A DNA stretch of 64,000 nucleotides from JAZIHH01 sp036678685 (GCA_036678685.1 JAZIHH010000020.1:248001-312000), one strand, 5' to 3'. Shown: positions 7,989 to 16,624, counted from the stretch's first letter. Made by a program: numbers and translations. Notes: generated from the sequence alone by a model not told the origin.

Positions 7989-8137
7989 TGTGGAAAATTT
8001 ATCAATATCCCAGTTAAAGTAGGTTTTTACTCTTCCGGTTTTTTGTCTACTGCCGTGTGGAAAATGTGAATTAGAAATGATTTTACTCATTATACCACCT
8101 TTTATCCTGTGGATAACTCTGTGGAAACTGTGGAGAT
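7989..8137 (+). promoter_or_regulatory. Cluster of TGTGGA repeats with a consensus DnaA box
   Basis: The 240-base gap between tsaD and the activase holds five same-direction TGTGGA elements: TGTGGAAAA at 7989 and 8056, TGTGGATAA at 8108, TGTGGAAAC at 8120 and TGTGGAGAT at 8129. TGTGGATAA is the exact reverse complement of the DnaA box TTATCCACA; the others differ at one or more of the last bases. The surroundings are AT-rich. It may be a DnaA-binding site controlling the downstream gene. Confidence 0.5.
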
Positions 8138-8195
8138 CCTGACATAAAAAGAATGATTCCGGTTTTACAATTTATAACAATGAGGGGAAAGCGCC

Positions 8196-8738
8196 GTGTT
8201 GCCTGTTTTCGGGGATAATTTCCGGAAAATAAGGATCGCCGGGGTGGTAAAAGAAAGTGTGGTGGACGGCCCCGGCTTACGGGCGGTGGTATTTTTTCAG
8301 GGGTGTCCCCACCGTTGCCCCGGTTGTCATAATCCCCAAACCTGGGATGACGAGGGCGGTTATTTGTTGTCTCTGGAGGAAGTCTGGTCTTCTTTGGCTT
8401 ATCATCCTTTACTGGCCGGAATTACCCTCAGCGGCGGAGAACCGCTTTTACAACCCGCCGCCGCCCGGGCCCTGGCCGGGATGGCCCGGGCCCGGGGGGG
8501 AAACGTGGTCCTTTATACCGGTTATAGATGGGAAGAAATTACCGGTTTTGCTACCGGCGAAATAAGGGAACTTTTATGCCTTGTTGATCTCCTTATTGAC
8601 GGCCCGTTTCTTTTGGAGGAAAAAGCGGAATTGCCGTTCCGTGGTTCCCGTAACCAAAGGGTGATCGATGTTCAGGCTTCGCTGAAGACAGGAAGGGTCA
8701 CCCTCTGGCCCGGACCCGGGAGCGGCGGAAGGAGGTAG
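8196..8738 (+). CDS. nrdG: Anaerobic ribonucleotide reductase activating protein (NrdG-like radical SAM)
   Basis: A 180-residue radical SAM protein that would install the glycyl radical on class III ribonucleotide reductase. The cluster ligands are in CPHRCPGC (Cys37, Cys41, Cys44), followed by HNPQTWD, the SAM-binding SGGEPL and the C-terminal signature LPFRGSRNQRVID typical of NrdG rather than of pyruvate formate-lyase activase. Start is GTG with TGAGGGG upstream. The cognate nrdD is not in the window, so the gene is unlinked from its substrate enzyme. Its last bases overlap the ribosome site of the next gene. Confidence 0.82.
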   Translation: MLPVFGDNFRKIRIAGVVKESVVDGPGLRAVVFFQGCPHRCPGCHNPQTWDDEGGYLLSLEEVWSSLAYHPLLAGITLSGGEPLLQPAAARALAGMARARGGNVVLYTGYRWEEITGFATGEIRELLCLVDLLIDGPFLLEEKAELPFRGSRNQRVIDVQASLKTGRVTLWPGPGSGGRR

Positions 8739-8818
8739 TCCCCATCGGCTGGTCGGCAACGATCACAAAAGAGGGATTAAAAATCTACCGGTCCCGGCTT
8801 TTACTTGGCCTGCCCTGG

Positions 8819-9538
8819 TTGGAACATGGTTTTTCCACCCGGGACGGGGGTTACAGCACCGGCCCGTATTGCTCTTTGAATCTGGGGACGGCGACCGGCG
8901 ACGATCCGGAGGCGGTAAGAGCGAACAGGAAAAAGTTTTTTTCCGCCTTCGGGCTCTCCGGCGAAGAAGTTTATTTTGTCCAACAAGTCCACGGCGCCCG
9001 GGTGGTGGTGGTGGAGAAAGAAAAGGCGTCCGGCTGGAAGAACCCGGAGGCGGACGGCTTGATCACGGCGGAACCCGGTACGGCCGTGGCCACGGTCCAT
9101 GCCGACTGTGTGCCGGTGATTATAGTGGATCCGGTCCACCGGGCGGTGGCGGCGGTTCACGCCGGATGGCGGGGGACTTTGGCCCGGATAGTTTGCCGGG
9201 CGGTGGCAGTGATGGAGGCGGAGTTTGCGACAAAACCCGGAGAATGCCTGGCGGTTATTGGACCTGCGGTGGGCAGGTGTTGTTACCGGATGTCCCCCGG
9301 GCAGAAAGAGGCGTTTAAGCGGTTTAGGCCGGCACCGGGCGGTTCCGGGGCTGAAGACCAGCCGGACCTGGCCGAGGTTAACCAGTGGTTGCTGAGGGAG
9401 GCCGGTCTTCCGCCCGGCAGCATTGATACTGCCGGGATCTGCACTTCCTGCCGGAAGGAGGACTTTTTTTCGTACCGGCGGGACCGGGGGGAGACCGGCC
9501 GCATGTTATCGCTGGCGGCAATCAAACAACTATCATAA
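8819..9538 (+). CDS. pgeF: YlmD/YfiH-family purine nucleoside phosphorylase (laccase-domain) protein
   Basis: A protein of the multi-copper-polyphenol-oxidase-like family now known for purine nucleoside phosphorylase/adenosine deaminase activity. The zinc ligands lie in HGFSTRDGG, HADCVPV and AAVHAGWRG, and C-terminal ICTSCRKEDFFSYRRD is typical. The first standard start in frame is TTG 8819, but it has no ribosome site and loses the first family strand. The frame stays open upstream, and GGAAGGAGG (8727-8735) sits eight bases before an ATC at 8744; a start there would add 25 residues (ending LLLGLPWLEHGF) that fit the family. It is the first gene of the ylm cluster. Confidence 0.85.
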   Translation: MEHGFSTRDGGYSTGPYCSLNLGTATGDDPEAVRANRKKFFSAFGLSGEEVYFVQQVHGARVVVVEKEKASGWKNPEADGLITAEPGTAVATVHADCVPVIIVDPVHRAVAAVHAGWRGTLARIVCRAVAVMEAEFATKPGECLAVIGPAVGRCCYRMSPGQKEAFKRFRPAPGGSGAEDQPDLAEVNQWLLREAGLPPGSIDTAGICTSCRKEDFFSYRRDRGETGRMLSLAAIKQLS

Positions 9539-9657
9539 CAAGCAGGAAAATAAGATTGTCCAGCGAAGTTTCCTATAGATATTATTATTCCGCATTTTTT
9601 ACGCACCTCTCCCGTTGCATACCCCGCAGGCGGATCAAAGGTAACAGGGGATTGTTC

Positions 9658-10827
9658 ATGAAACGGCTGGTTATAAGACCGGGCTCCTTTCTGGGACGGC
9701 TGGTGCAGGCCTGGAGGAAATTCTCCCGGTTGTTGGTTATTGCCATTCTCCTTATTATCGTGATACAATTGGTTTCTTTCCTGGCGGCCTATGTTTTTCC
9801 CCGGATGACTATGGCGGACTGGGGAACGGTGGAACACGGCAGTTGGGTAAAGGCTTTGGCCTTGCGCGATGAGATCCTGCTGGTGGCACCGGTCGAAGGG
9901 AAAGTCCGTTTTTTGGTTCCCGGGGGGACGAAGGTACAAAAGGGCCAGGCCCTGGCGGAAGTGGTAAACCCCTTTCTGGAGCAGGAGATGAAGGGCGAAT
10001 GGCACCGGATTCTGCAGGCGGTAAGTGAACGGCTTGACCGTCTTGACCGGGAATTGGCGGTGGTTGAGAAAGATATAGCTTTTTTAAGCAAGCAGATCAC
10101 GAAGGCAACCAGGGATACTGAAGTGCTCCGCTCCAACCTGCGGGAACTGGAGCAGGCCCGGGACCGGCTAATCTTGGCGAGGGAAGAGGTGATTCAAGAA
10201 ACCAGTGCCCGGATGCTCCCCGGTTGGCAGGATTGGTACCGGTTGGTCCGGGCGGAAGAGACCGGTCTCTTCCTGACCGGTACCGACGGTTGGGAAGGAA
10301 CAGTCTTGGACCGTCTGGAAGCGGAGGGAAGAAATCCTTTTCAATTACGGTACAGTTCTTTGGCGGTTAATTCCGGACAGTTGGTGCAGAAGGGAGATCC
10401 TTTGGGCAAGATTGTGACCGGAAACGGACAAATTTTGCTGGTTGAACCGCCGGGGGAAGGGAAGATTTCCCCGCCGGAAAGAGGCGCCCGGTGCTGGCTG
10501 CGCCGGGGAGAGGATGAATATCCCTTGACCTTTGCCGGTGTCAGTACAATCGGGGGGGAAGAATTCTGGCTCCTGGCGGAGAAGTCCTGCCTTCCGGAGT
10601 TGATGGCCAAAAGGGTTTCCAATATTTACTTGATTTACCGGCGGACTACGGGGGTACGGGTTCCCCGGTCGGCTTTGTCCTATGACGAGGAGACGGGGTG
10701 GAAGGTTTACACCAGTACACAGGGGATTAAAAAGGCAATCCCGGTGGAAGTGATCGATAAAGATGACCGCTGGGCCATTGTCAGCAATCTTAATTTCGGT
10801 ACTACCGTTCTTTTCCGCGGTTTTTGA
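9658..10827 (+). CDS. HlyD-family membrane-anchored protein of the ylm cluster
   Basis: A 389-residue protein with one N-terminal membrane segment (LLVIAILLIIVIQLVSF), a biotinyl-lipoyl-like strand pair (ILLVAPVEGKVRFLVPGG with KVQKGQALAEV) and a central coiled coil of about 60 residues (ERLDRLDRELAVVEKDIAF region), then beta-rich C-terminal parts. This is HlyD/adaptor architecture, but no partner ABC or MFS transporter is adjacent. I chose ATG 9658 with AGGGGA upstream; the frame extends to a TTG at 9556, which adds an unlikely Arg/Cys-rich leader. Function unknown; position between ylmD and ylmE suggests an envelope or division role. Confidence 0.75.
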   Translation: MKRLVIRPGSFLGRLVQAWRKFSRLLVIAILLIIVIQLVSFLAAYVFPRMTMADWGTVEHGSWVKALALRDEILLVAPVEGKVRFLVPGGTKVQKGQALAEVVNPFLEQEMKGEWHRILQAVSERLDRLDRELAVVEKDIAFLSKQITKATRDTEVLRSNLRELEQARDRLILAREEVIQETSARMLPGWQDWYRLVRAEETGLFLTGTDGWEGTVLDRLEAEGRNPFQLRYSSLAVNSGQLVQKGDPLGKIVTGNGQILLVEPPGEGKISPPERGARCWLRRGEDEYPLTFAGVSTIGGEEFWLLAEKSCLPELMAKRVSNIYLIYRRTTGVRVPRSALSYDEETGWKVYTSTQGIKKAIPVEVIDKDDRWAIVSNLNFGTTVLFRGF

Positions 10828-10856
10828 CCGGCCGGTGGCCAAAAGGAGGAAGGGTT

Positions 10857-11558
10857 TTGCATCTGGCAAAAAATCTGCAGAAGATTGAGGACCGGATGGC
10901 CCGGGCGGCCTATCGTGCGGGCCGGTCGCCGGAAGAGATCACTTTGGTGGCGGTCACCAAAACAGTGGGCCCCCGGGAGATCAAAGCCCTGGCGGCTTTA
11001 GGCGTCAGGAATGTGGGGGAAAACAGGGTTCAGGAGGCCTTGCGTAAAAAGACGGAACTGGGGGAGTTGGCTCAAGCCTTCCGGTGGCATATGATTGGAA
11101 CTTTACAACGGAATAAGGCGCGCCGGGCGGTGGAAAATTTCGCTTTGATCCACTCCTTGGACCGGATGGAGCTGGCAACGGCGCTGAACAAGTTTGCTTT
11201 GGAGGCCGGGAAAAAGGCGTCCGTCCTGATTCAGGTAAATGTGGCCGGGGAAGCAACCAAGCACGGTCTGGCGCCGGAGGAGGTATTGGATTTTTGCCGG
11301 GAAATAAAAGAGTTACCCGGTTTGCGCCTGCGGGGTTTGATGACCATGGCTCCCCTGGTCCCCTGTGCCGAAGAGGCAAGACCGGTTTTTTCCCGGTTGC
11401 GGGAACTGTTTCAGAAAGTCGGGAAAGAGTTGGCCCTTGGAGAAGACTGGCGCCATTTGTCGATGGGGATGACCAATGATTTTGAAGTGGCGGTGGAGGA
11501 AGGCGCCACGATCGTGCGGATTGGCACCGCGATTTTCCAGGCCTCCGAGGAGGGATAA
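10857..11558 (+). CDS. ylmE: YggS/YlmE family pyridoxal phosphate homeostasis protein
   Basis: A 233-residue PLP-binding protein of the YBL036C/PLPBP family. Typical are ITLVAVTKTVG with the PLP lysine, VGENRVQEAL, WHMIGTLQRNK and the C-terminal LSMGMTNDFEVAVEEGATIVRIGTAIF region, seen in full. A TTG start at 10857 is supported by AGGAGG upstream; the frame runs back to 10824. It ends one base before the sepF ATG. Confidence 0.9.
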   Translation: MHLAKNLQKIEDRMARAAYRAGRSPEEITLVAVTKTVGPREIKALAALGVRNVGENRVQEALRKKTELGELAQAFRWHMIGTLQRNKARRAVENFALIHSLDRMELATALNKFALEAGKKASVLIQVNVAGEATKHGLAPEEVLDFCREIKELPGLRLRGLMTMAPLVPCAEEARPVFSRLRELFQKVGKELALGEDWRHLSMGMTNDFEVAVEEGATIVRIGTAIFQASEEG

Positions 11559-11559
11559 G

Positions 11560-12075
11560 ATGAGAGACTGGGATAACGACGAAAACTGGGAGCAGACGGA
11601 GGTAAAAAAGAGTTTTTTCGAAAGGGTTATGAATCTCCTGGGCATTGAGACCGAGGAGGTTATCGAGGAAGTCTACCCGGACGGTACGGTCGAAACCAAA
11701 CCGGTTAAAAGTGGAAAAGAACGGGGAAAAGTAGTCACCCTCCCCCAACCGGACAAAAATATCAAGTTGGTGGTATTTGAACCGCAGAGTTTCGATGATG
11801 TCCAGACCATTGTCAATCATTTAAAAGGAAAACGCCCGGTGATTTTAAACATGGAAGAGATCGACAAAGGGCTGGCGCGGCGGATCACCGATTTTGTCGG
11901 GGGTGCTGTCTTTGCCCTTGACGGCACAGTGCAAAAGGTCAGTTCCACCATTATGTTGTTCGCCCCGCCCAATGTGGAGGTGGCCATTCCCTCCCGCCCG
12001 CTGGTCTCTGATTTTTCCCGTATGAAAGAGATCAAAGAGGAACAATTTTTTACTACGGACCGGTTTAAACGTTAG
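11560..12075 (+). CDS. sepF: Cell division protein SepF
   Basis: A 171-residue FtsZ-binding protein that shapes and anchors the Z-ring in Gram-positive bacteria. The acidic N-terminal part contains a membrane-targeting-like helix (SFFERVMNLLGI), then a linker, then the SepF/DUF552 domain (VVFEPQSFDDVQTIVNHLK, DFVGGAVFALDG, VSSTIMLFAP). The ATG follows the ylmE stop by one base and AGGAGGG overlaps the end of ylmE. Confidence 0.93.
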   Translation: MRDWDNDENWEQTEVKKSFFERVMNLLGIETEEVIEEVYPDGTVETKPVKSGKERGKVVTLPQPDKNIKLVVFEPQSFDDVQTIVNHLKGKRPVILNMEEIDKGLARRITDFVGGAVFALDGTVQKVSSTIMLFAPPNVEVAIPSRPLVSDFSRMKEIKEEQFFTTDRFKR

Positions 12076-12086
12076 GAGGTGGCGGC

Positions 12087-12875
12087 GTGCAGGATACGCT
12101 CGGGTTCATCGGGGGCGGAAAAATGGCGACGGCGATGATCAAAGGCCTTCTAGGCCGGGGATATCTCCGGGAAAAGATCCTGGTTTCCGATCCGGATCCC
12201 GGACGCCGGCAGGAATTGGCCGGACTGGGGGTTACGACGTATGACGACAACCGGGAATTGCCGCCGCAGGCCGACGGTTTAATTTTGGCCGTAAAACCGC
12301 AAGTGGCGCCGGAAGTATTACGCGCGCTGACTTTTCCCCGCCCGCTCCCTCTGCTCTCGATCGTCGCCGGGCTGTCCACGGCCCGGCTGGAGGAGTTGGC
12401 TCCCGGCATGCGGGTTCTCCGGGCCATGCCGAATGTGCCCGCCCTGATCCAGGAAGGGATTACTGTTTTGACCGCCGGAAAATCCGCCGGCGAGGACGAT
12501 CTTAAATGGGGAGAACAGATTTTGACCGCCCTGGGCCGTGTGGTCAGGGCGCCGGAGGAACAGATGAATGCCGTTACCGCGCTGTCCGGCAGCGGACCCG
12601 GCTTTGTCTTTCGTTTTCTGGAGGCGCTTGTTGATGCCGGGGTGTTGACCGGCCTTCCCCGGGCTTTAGCCGCTGAATTGGCGGTCCGGACCGTACTCGG
12701 CAGTGCCAAAATGTGGGCGGAACTGGGTGAACACCCGGCTTCCCTACGGGATATGGTGACCTCGCCCGGGGGAACAACCATTCACGGCCTGCTTGAACTG
12801 GAAGCCGGCGGGTTTGCGGGGCTAATTATGAAAGCGGTCTGTGCCGCCAAGAAACGAGCGGAAGAATTAGGTTAA
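12087..12875 (+). CDS. proC: Pyrroline-5-carboxylate reductase ProC
   Basis: A 262-residue NAD(P)H-dependent enzyme for the last step of proline synthesis. The N-terminal Rossmann motif is GFIGGGKMATAMIKGLL; ALSGSGPGFVF and the C-terminal DMVTSPGGTTIHGL are family signatures. Start is GTG with AGGAGGTGG upstream. Insertion of proC between sepF and yggT is a recurring arrangement in the ylm cluster; no other proline gene is nearby. Confidence 0.94.
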   Translation: MQDTLGFIGGGKMATAMIKGLLGRGYLREKILVSDPDPGRRQELAGLGVTTYDDNRELPPQADGLILAVKPQVAPEVLRALTFPRPLPLLSIVAGLSTARLEELAPGMRVLRAMPNVPALIQEGITVLTAGKSAGEDDLKWGEQILTALGRVVRAPEEQMNAVTALSGSGPGFVFRFLEALVDAGVLTGLPRALAAELAVRTVLGSAKMWAELGEHPASLRDMVTSPGGTTIHGLLELEAGGFAGLIMKAVCAAKKRAEELG

Positions 12876-12893
12876 TAAAGGGAGGGACCGGAA

Positions 12894-13142
12894 ATGAAAG
12901 TCCTAATTGTTTGGCTTTTTCGCCTCTATACCCTTCTTTTACTCCTGAGAATCATTTTCTCCTGGCTGAAGGTTAATTCCGAAGATTACCCGGTGGTAAA
13001 CCTGGTTTACCGGCTTACCGAGCCGCCTTTGGAATCAATCAGGCGGGTGGTCGATACCAGAAAGAAGGGTTATGATCTCTCACCCCTTCTGGCGATCTTG
13101 CTTATTTGGCTCTTAACCAAAATTCTGCTGGATATTTTTTAG
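12894..13142 (+). CDS. ylmG: YggT (YlmG) family membrane protein
   Basis: An 82-residue protein with two hydrophobic segments (LFRLYTLLLLLRIIFSWL and LLAILLIWLLTKILLDIF) separated by a short polar part with the family-typical Arg-rich ESIRRVV turn. The family is linked to cell division and envelope or plastid nucleoid organisation, with no defined biochemical activity. GGGAGG precedes the ATG and the gene lies in the usual place between sepF/proC and ylmH. Confidence 0.88.
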   Translation: MKVLIVWLFRLYTLLLLLRIIFSWLKVNSEDYPVVNLVYRLTEPPLESIRRVVDTRKKGYDLSPLLAILLIWLLTKILLDIF

Positions 13143-13148
13143 GCGGTT

Positions 13149-13928
13149 ATGGAAAGAGAAAGATTATTGTCGCACCTGAGCGGGGAAGAAAGGGCCCTGG
13201 CCGCCCGGGTATTGGATCTGGCGGAGTCGGCCATGAAAAAAGCGGAGCCGGCGGCGACCGATTTTTTGGACCCGGGTGAAAAGGCTTTCTTGAAGGATCT
13301 TTTACATTATCTGCCGGAAATAAAGACTTTGTTCTTTGGCGGCTATTACCAGGCAGAAAGAGAAAGGATGGTTTTGGTGCCGGCCTTTTTTTTCACCGAA
13401 GCCGTCCACCCCCCTCTCTTTTATCTTTCCGTCAAAGCCCGGGAAGGAGTAGAACTCCACCACCGGGACCTGCTGGGCAGTATCACCGGACTGGGGATCA
13501 AAAGGGGGAAAATCGGTGATATTTTGCCCGGAACCGGAGAAGCCCATGTTATTCTAGCCGAAGAAGTTGGAGAGTATGTCCTGGCCAACTTGACCCGGGT
13601 GGGCCCGGTGCAGGTAACAACAGAGGCCATTGATCCGGAACAACTGAAGGTGCCGGCCAAACGGATTAAAGAAATAAAAACCACCGTGGCTTCTTTACGC
13701 TTGGATGCCGTGGCCAGCGCAGGTTTTGGGGTTTCCCGCACCAAGATGGCGCGAGAGATCAAGGCGGAAAGGGTTAAAGTCAATTGGAAGGTTGTCTCCA
13801 ACCCCGCTTACCAGGTGTCGCCGGAGGACACTATTTCCATCAGGGGACGGGGCCGGGTAATGATCAGCGCCTTAAAAGGGAATACCAAAAAAGGACGGAT
13901 CAGCCTGGTTTTGCAAAGACTACAATAG
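13149..13928 (+). CDS. ylmH: YlmH family S4-domain RNA-binding protein
   Basis: A 259-residue protein with an N-terminal YlmH domain (FFGGYYQAERERMVLVP; HRDLLGSITGLGIKRGKIGDI) and a C-terminal S4 RNA-binding domain (LRLDAVASAGFGVSRTKM ... RVKVNWKVV). YlmH homologues bind ribosomes and are implicated in rescue of stalled nascent chains. The ATG begins seven bases after yggT. Confidence 0.92.
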   Translation: MERERLLSHLSGEERALAARVLDLAESAMKKAEPAATDFLDPGEKAFLKDLLHYLPEIKTLFFGGYYQAERERMVLVPAFFFTEAVHPPLFYLSVKAREGVELHHRDLLGSITGLGIKRGKIGDILPGTGEAHVILAEEVGEYVLANLTRVGPVQVTTEAIDPEQLKVPAKRIKEIKTTVASLRLDAVASAGFGVSRTKMAREIKAERVKVNWKVVSNPAYQVSPEDTISIRGRGRVMISALKGNTKKGRISLVLQRLQ

Positions 13929-13940
13929 GAGGTGCCCACA

Positions 13941-14489
13941 ATGTTAACACCGGTGGATCTGGAAACCATGGTTTTTCGCCGCGGTTTTCGCGGTTACCGG
14001 ACCAAAGAGGTCCAGGATTTTATGCGGCGGCTTACGGCCGATTACGAAAAATTATACCAGGAAAATTTTGACCTTAAAGAGAAAGTGGAGCAATTGGAGG
14101 AAAAACTGAATACCTACAGGCAAATGGAGGAAACGTTGAAGGAAACCCTGTGTATGGCCCAGCAAACGGCGGAGGAGGTTAAAGCCGCCGGGGAGAAAAA
14201 AGCCGAAATTATCCTCCGGGAGGCGGAACAAAGAGCGGAACAAATGCGGCTGAGGGTCAGGGAGGAAATCCAAACGGAACTGCGAAATCTGGCCGAACTG
14301 AAACAACAGGTCGAACTCTTCAAGCTTCAGTTCAAACGTTTTTTGCAGACTTTAATCGAAATGGCCGACCGTCAGCTGGATTTGGATGTGGTTTGGGATA
14401 AAATGATGGAGTTGAACCGGGGGGAAACAACCCGTGCCGGACTGGAGGCGGCGCCCGCTGAAGAAACCTCTGCTTACGCCCAGGATTGA
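13941..14489 (+). CDS. divIVA: DivIVA-domain septum/pole protein
   Basis: A 182-residue coiled-coil protein. The N-terminal LTPVDLETMVFRRGFRGY is the conserved lipid-binding and oligomerisation domain, followed by long heptad-like helices rich in Glu, Lys and Gln (about residues 30-135). DivIVA recognises curved membrane at septa and poles and recruits division or sporulation factors. I chose ATG 13941, eight bases after AGGAGG; a GTG three codons earlier is less well placed. Confidence 0.93.
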   Translation: MLTPVDLETMVFRRGFRGYRTKEVQDFMRRLTADYEKLYQENFDLKEKVEQLEEKLNTYRQMEETLKETLCMAQQTAEEVKAAGEKKAEIILREAEQRAEQMRLRVREEIQTELRNLAELKQQVELFKLQFKRFLQTLIEMADRQLDLDVVWDKMMELNRGETTRAGLEAAPAEETSAYAQD

Positions 14490-14524
14490 ATGGAAGATAA
14501 AAATCTACGAATGGAGTCGGCGAA

Positions 14525-15487
14525 GTGAATTTTTCGCGACGGACCAAAAATGAATTGGCAAGACGATTCCCGGAAAAGGAATGTTGTGGCCGGGCGGAAC
14601 TGTCGGGTATTATTCATACGACCGGCAGTCTTCATTTTCAGGCCTCCCGCTGGGTTCTTTCGGTGGTCAGCGAGAATCCCTCCCTCATTCGCAAGACTTT
14701 TTGCTTGTTAAAGCATTATTTTCAGGTTCAAGCCAGACTCGGTGTTGAGCAGGCGGAACGTTTGGGCCGGCACCGGCTGTATAGTTTACATTTGCCGGGC
14801 GAGGAAGAAGTGAAAAGAGTCCTGATGGCGACGGCCATTATGACCAGGAATTTTGAACTTAAAGGTGAAATCGACCCGGCGCTGGTGCGCGAAGAGTGCT
14901 GCCGGGCGGCTTTTTTGCGCGGGGCTTTCTTGGGGCGGGGCTCAATCACGGATCCGCAAAAAAAAGATTACCACCTGGAGCTGGTGACGGAAAATGAAGA
15001 TTTTGCCCAAGGTTTGCTGTACTTGATGAATTTATGCGGATTTAAGGCCGGCCTGACCAGAAAGAAGGAGTTTTTTGTCTATTTAAAGGAAGCGGAGGCC
15101 ATCGGCAGGTTCCTGACCTTTATCCGTGCCTATAGCGCTTATCTTCAACTCGAGGAGGCACGGGTCATTAAAGGGATGCGCGCGGAGGTAAACCGGCTGG
15201 TGAACTGTGAAACGGCCAATCTGGAAAAAACCATCCGCGCCGCCCGGCGCCAGGTGGAAATTCTGTCGGCGTTGGCAAAGACCAAGGGTCTTCAGGACCT
15301 GCCCCCCAAATTAAGGGAGATTGCCCTCCTGCGCTTGGAAAATCCCGAGGCCAGCCTGGGAGAACTGGGAAGGATGGCCAATCCGCCGGTCAGCAAGTCC
15401 ACCGTGAATTACCGGATGCGAAAAGTGTTAAAAATAGCGAAAAATTTTCCTCCTCGGGAGGAAAATTTTTCTTCAAAAAGGAAGTAA
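14525..15487 (+). CDS. whiA: DNA-binding protein WhiA
   Basis: A 320-residue protein with the LAGLIDADG-derived N-terminal fold (AELSGIIHTTGSLHF; FLRGAFLGRGSITDP) and a C-terminal helix-turn-helix (LGELGRMANPPVSKSTVNYRMRK). WhiA acts in sporulation-linked division or chromosome segregation. It normally follows rapZ-yvcK; here it follows divIVA and precedes gapA. Start is GTG. The last codons lie within a perfect 15-bp stem (see terminator), so the C-terminal tail FPPREENFSSKRK is partly dictated by the hairpin. Confidence 0.93.
   Translation: MNFSRRTKNELARRFPEKECCGRAELSGIIHTTGSLHFQASRWVLSVVSENPSLIRKTFCLLKHYFQVQARLGVEQAERLGRHRLYSLHLPGEEEVKRVLMATAIMTRNFELKGEIDPALVREECCRAAFLRGAFLGRGSITDPQKKDYHLELVTENEDFAQGLLYLMNLCGFKAGLTRKKEFFVYLKEAEAIGRFLTFIRAYSAYLQLEEARVIKGMRAEVNRLVNCETANLEKTIRAARRQVEILSALAKTKGLQDLPPKLREIALLRLENPEASLGELGRMANPPVSKSTVNYRMRKVLKIAKNFPPREENFSSKRK
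15439..15475 (+). terminator. Perfect 15-bp stem-loop inside the end of whiA
   Basis: GAAAAATTTTCCTCC (15439-15453) and its exact complement (15457-15471) flank a three-base loop TCG. The right arm ends in TTTTTC, so it fits a factor-independent terminator and would also fold on the other strand. It ends 12 bases before the last base of the whiA stop codon, inside the coding sequence. Confidence 0.7.
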
Positions 15488-15512
15488 AAATAAAGATAAA
15501 ATAAATAAGTGA

Positions 15513-15544
15513 TTGATGATTATACCTGGATTTTATGGTAATAT
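15513..15544 (+). promoter_or_regulatory. Candidate promoter of the glycolytic operon
   Basis: TGGTAATAT (15536-15544) is an extended -10 in a very AT-rich stretch 30 bases before gapA. TTGATG at 15513 is a -35-like match but at a long 20-base spacing, so the extended -10 probably carries recognition. No CggR-like gene is next to gapA. Confidence 0.4.
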
Positions 15545-15574
15545 TTATTTAAGTGAGGAAGAGGAGGTTTTAAG

Positions 15575-16624
15575 ATGAGCGTAAAAATCGGTATTAACGG
15601 CTTTGGGCGAATTGGAAGGCTTGCCTTCCGCGCGATAATGGAACGCAGCAAGGATTTGCAAGTGGCGGCGGTTAATGATTTGACCGACGCCAAAACCCTG
15701 GCCCACCTGTTGAAGTACGATTCCGTCCATGGGATCTTACCTGCCGAGGTGCGGGCGGAAGGTGATGAGCTCATTGTCAACGGCCAAAGGGTTAAGGTTT
15801 TGTCCCAGGCGGACCCGGCGGAAATCCCCTGGCGTGACTTTGGGGTGGAGATCGTGGTGGAATCCACCGGTCTTTTCACCTTGAAAAACGACGGAATCAA
15901 CAAAAAAGGACGCCAGGTAAGAGGCGCCATTAACCATATTACCAAAGGCGGGGCCAAGAAAGTGATTATTTCCGCTCCGGCCAAGGACGAAGATCTGACC
16001 ATTGTCATGGGGGTCAACGAGGACAAATATGATCCCCGGAATCACCACGTGCTTTCCAATGCCTCCTGCACCACCAACTGCTTGGCGCCGGTGGCCAAGG
16101 TTTTGCACGAAAAGTTCGGGATTGTACGGGGTTTGATGACCACCGTGCACAGTTACACCAATGACCAGCGGATTCTGGACCTGCCCCACAGCGACCTGCG
16201 GCGGGCGAGAGCGGCGGCCTTGTCGATGATTCCCACCACCACCGGGGCGGCCAAGGCTGTCTCCCTGGTATTGCCCGAGTTGAAAGGGAAACTGAACGGG
16301 TTTGCCATGCGGGTACCGACTCCCAACGTATCCGTGGTGGATCTGGTCGTCAATTTGGAAAAGACGCCGGTTACCGCAGAAGAGATCAATGCCGCCCTCC
16401 GGGAGGCGGCCGAAAATGAGTTGCGGGGAATCATGGCCTACACCGACGAACCGTTGGTGTCAACCGACTTTAACGGGAATCCTCACTCGGCGATTGTCGA
16501 CGGGCTTTCCACCATGGTGATTGACGATAGTATGGTCAAAGTTTTGGCCTGGTACGATAATGAATGGGGCTATTCCTGCCGTATAGCCGATCTGGTTTCC
16601 TATATGGTCCAAAAAGGACTGTAG
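15575..16624 (+). CDS. gapA: Type I glyceraldehyde-3-phosphate dehydrogenase
   Basis: A 349-residue enzyme oxidising glyceraldehyde-3-phosphate to 1,3-bisphosphoglycerate with NAD+. The N-terminal INGFGRIGR binds NAD; SNASCTTNCLAP holds the catalytic Cys, and HSYTNDQ follows. The WYDNEWGYSCR C-terminal motif is intact. GAGGAGG lies before the ATG. First gene of gapA-pgk-tpiA-gpmI-eno, the complete lower glycolysis to phosphoenolpyruvate. Confidence 0.97.
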   Translation: MSVKIGINGFGRIGRLAFRAIMERSKDLQVAAVNDLTDAKTLAHLLKYDSVHGILPAEVRAEGDELIVNGQRVKVLSQADPAEIPWRDFGVEIVVESTGLFTLKNDGINKKGRQVRGAINHITKGGAKKVIISAPAKDEDLTIVMGVNEDKYDPRNHHVLSNASCTTNCLAPVAKVLHEKFGIVRGLMTTVHSYTNDQRILDLPHSDLRRARAAALSMIPTTTGAAKAVSLVLPELKGKLNGFAMRVPTPNVSVVDLVVNLEKTPVTAEEINAALREAAENELRGIMAYTDEPLVSTDFNGNPHSAIVDGLSTMVIDDSMVKVLAWYDNEWGYSCRIADLVSYMVQKGL

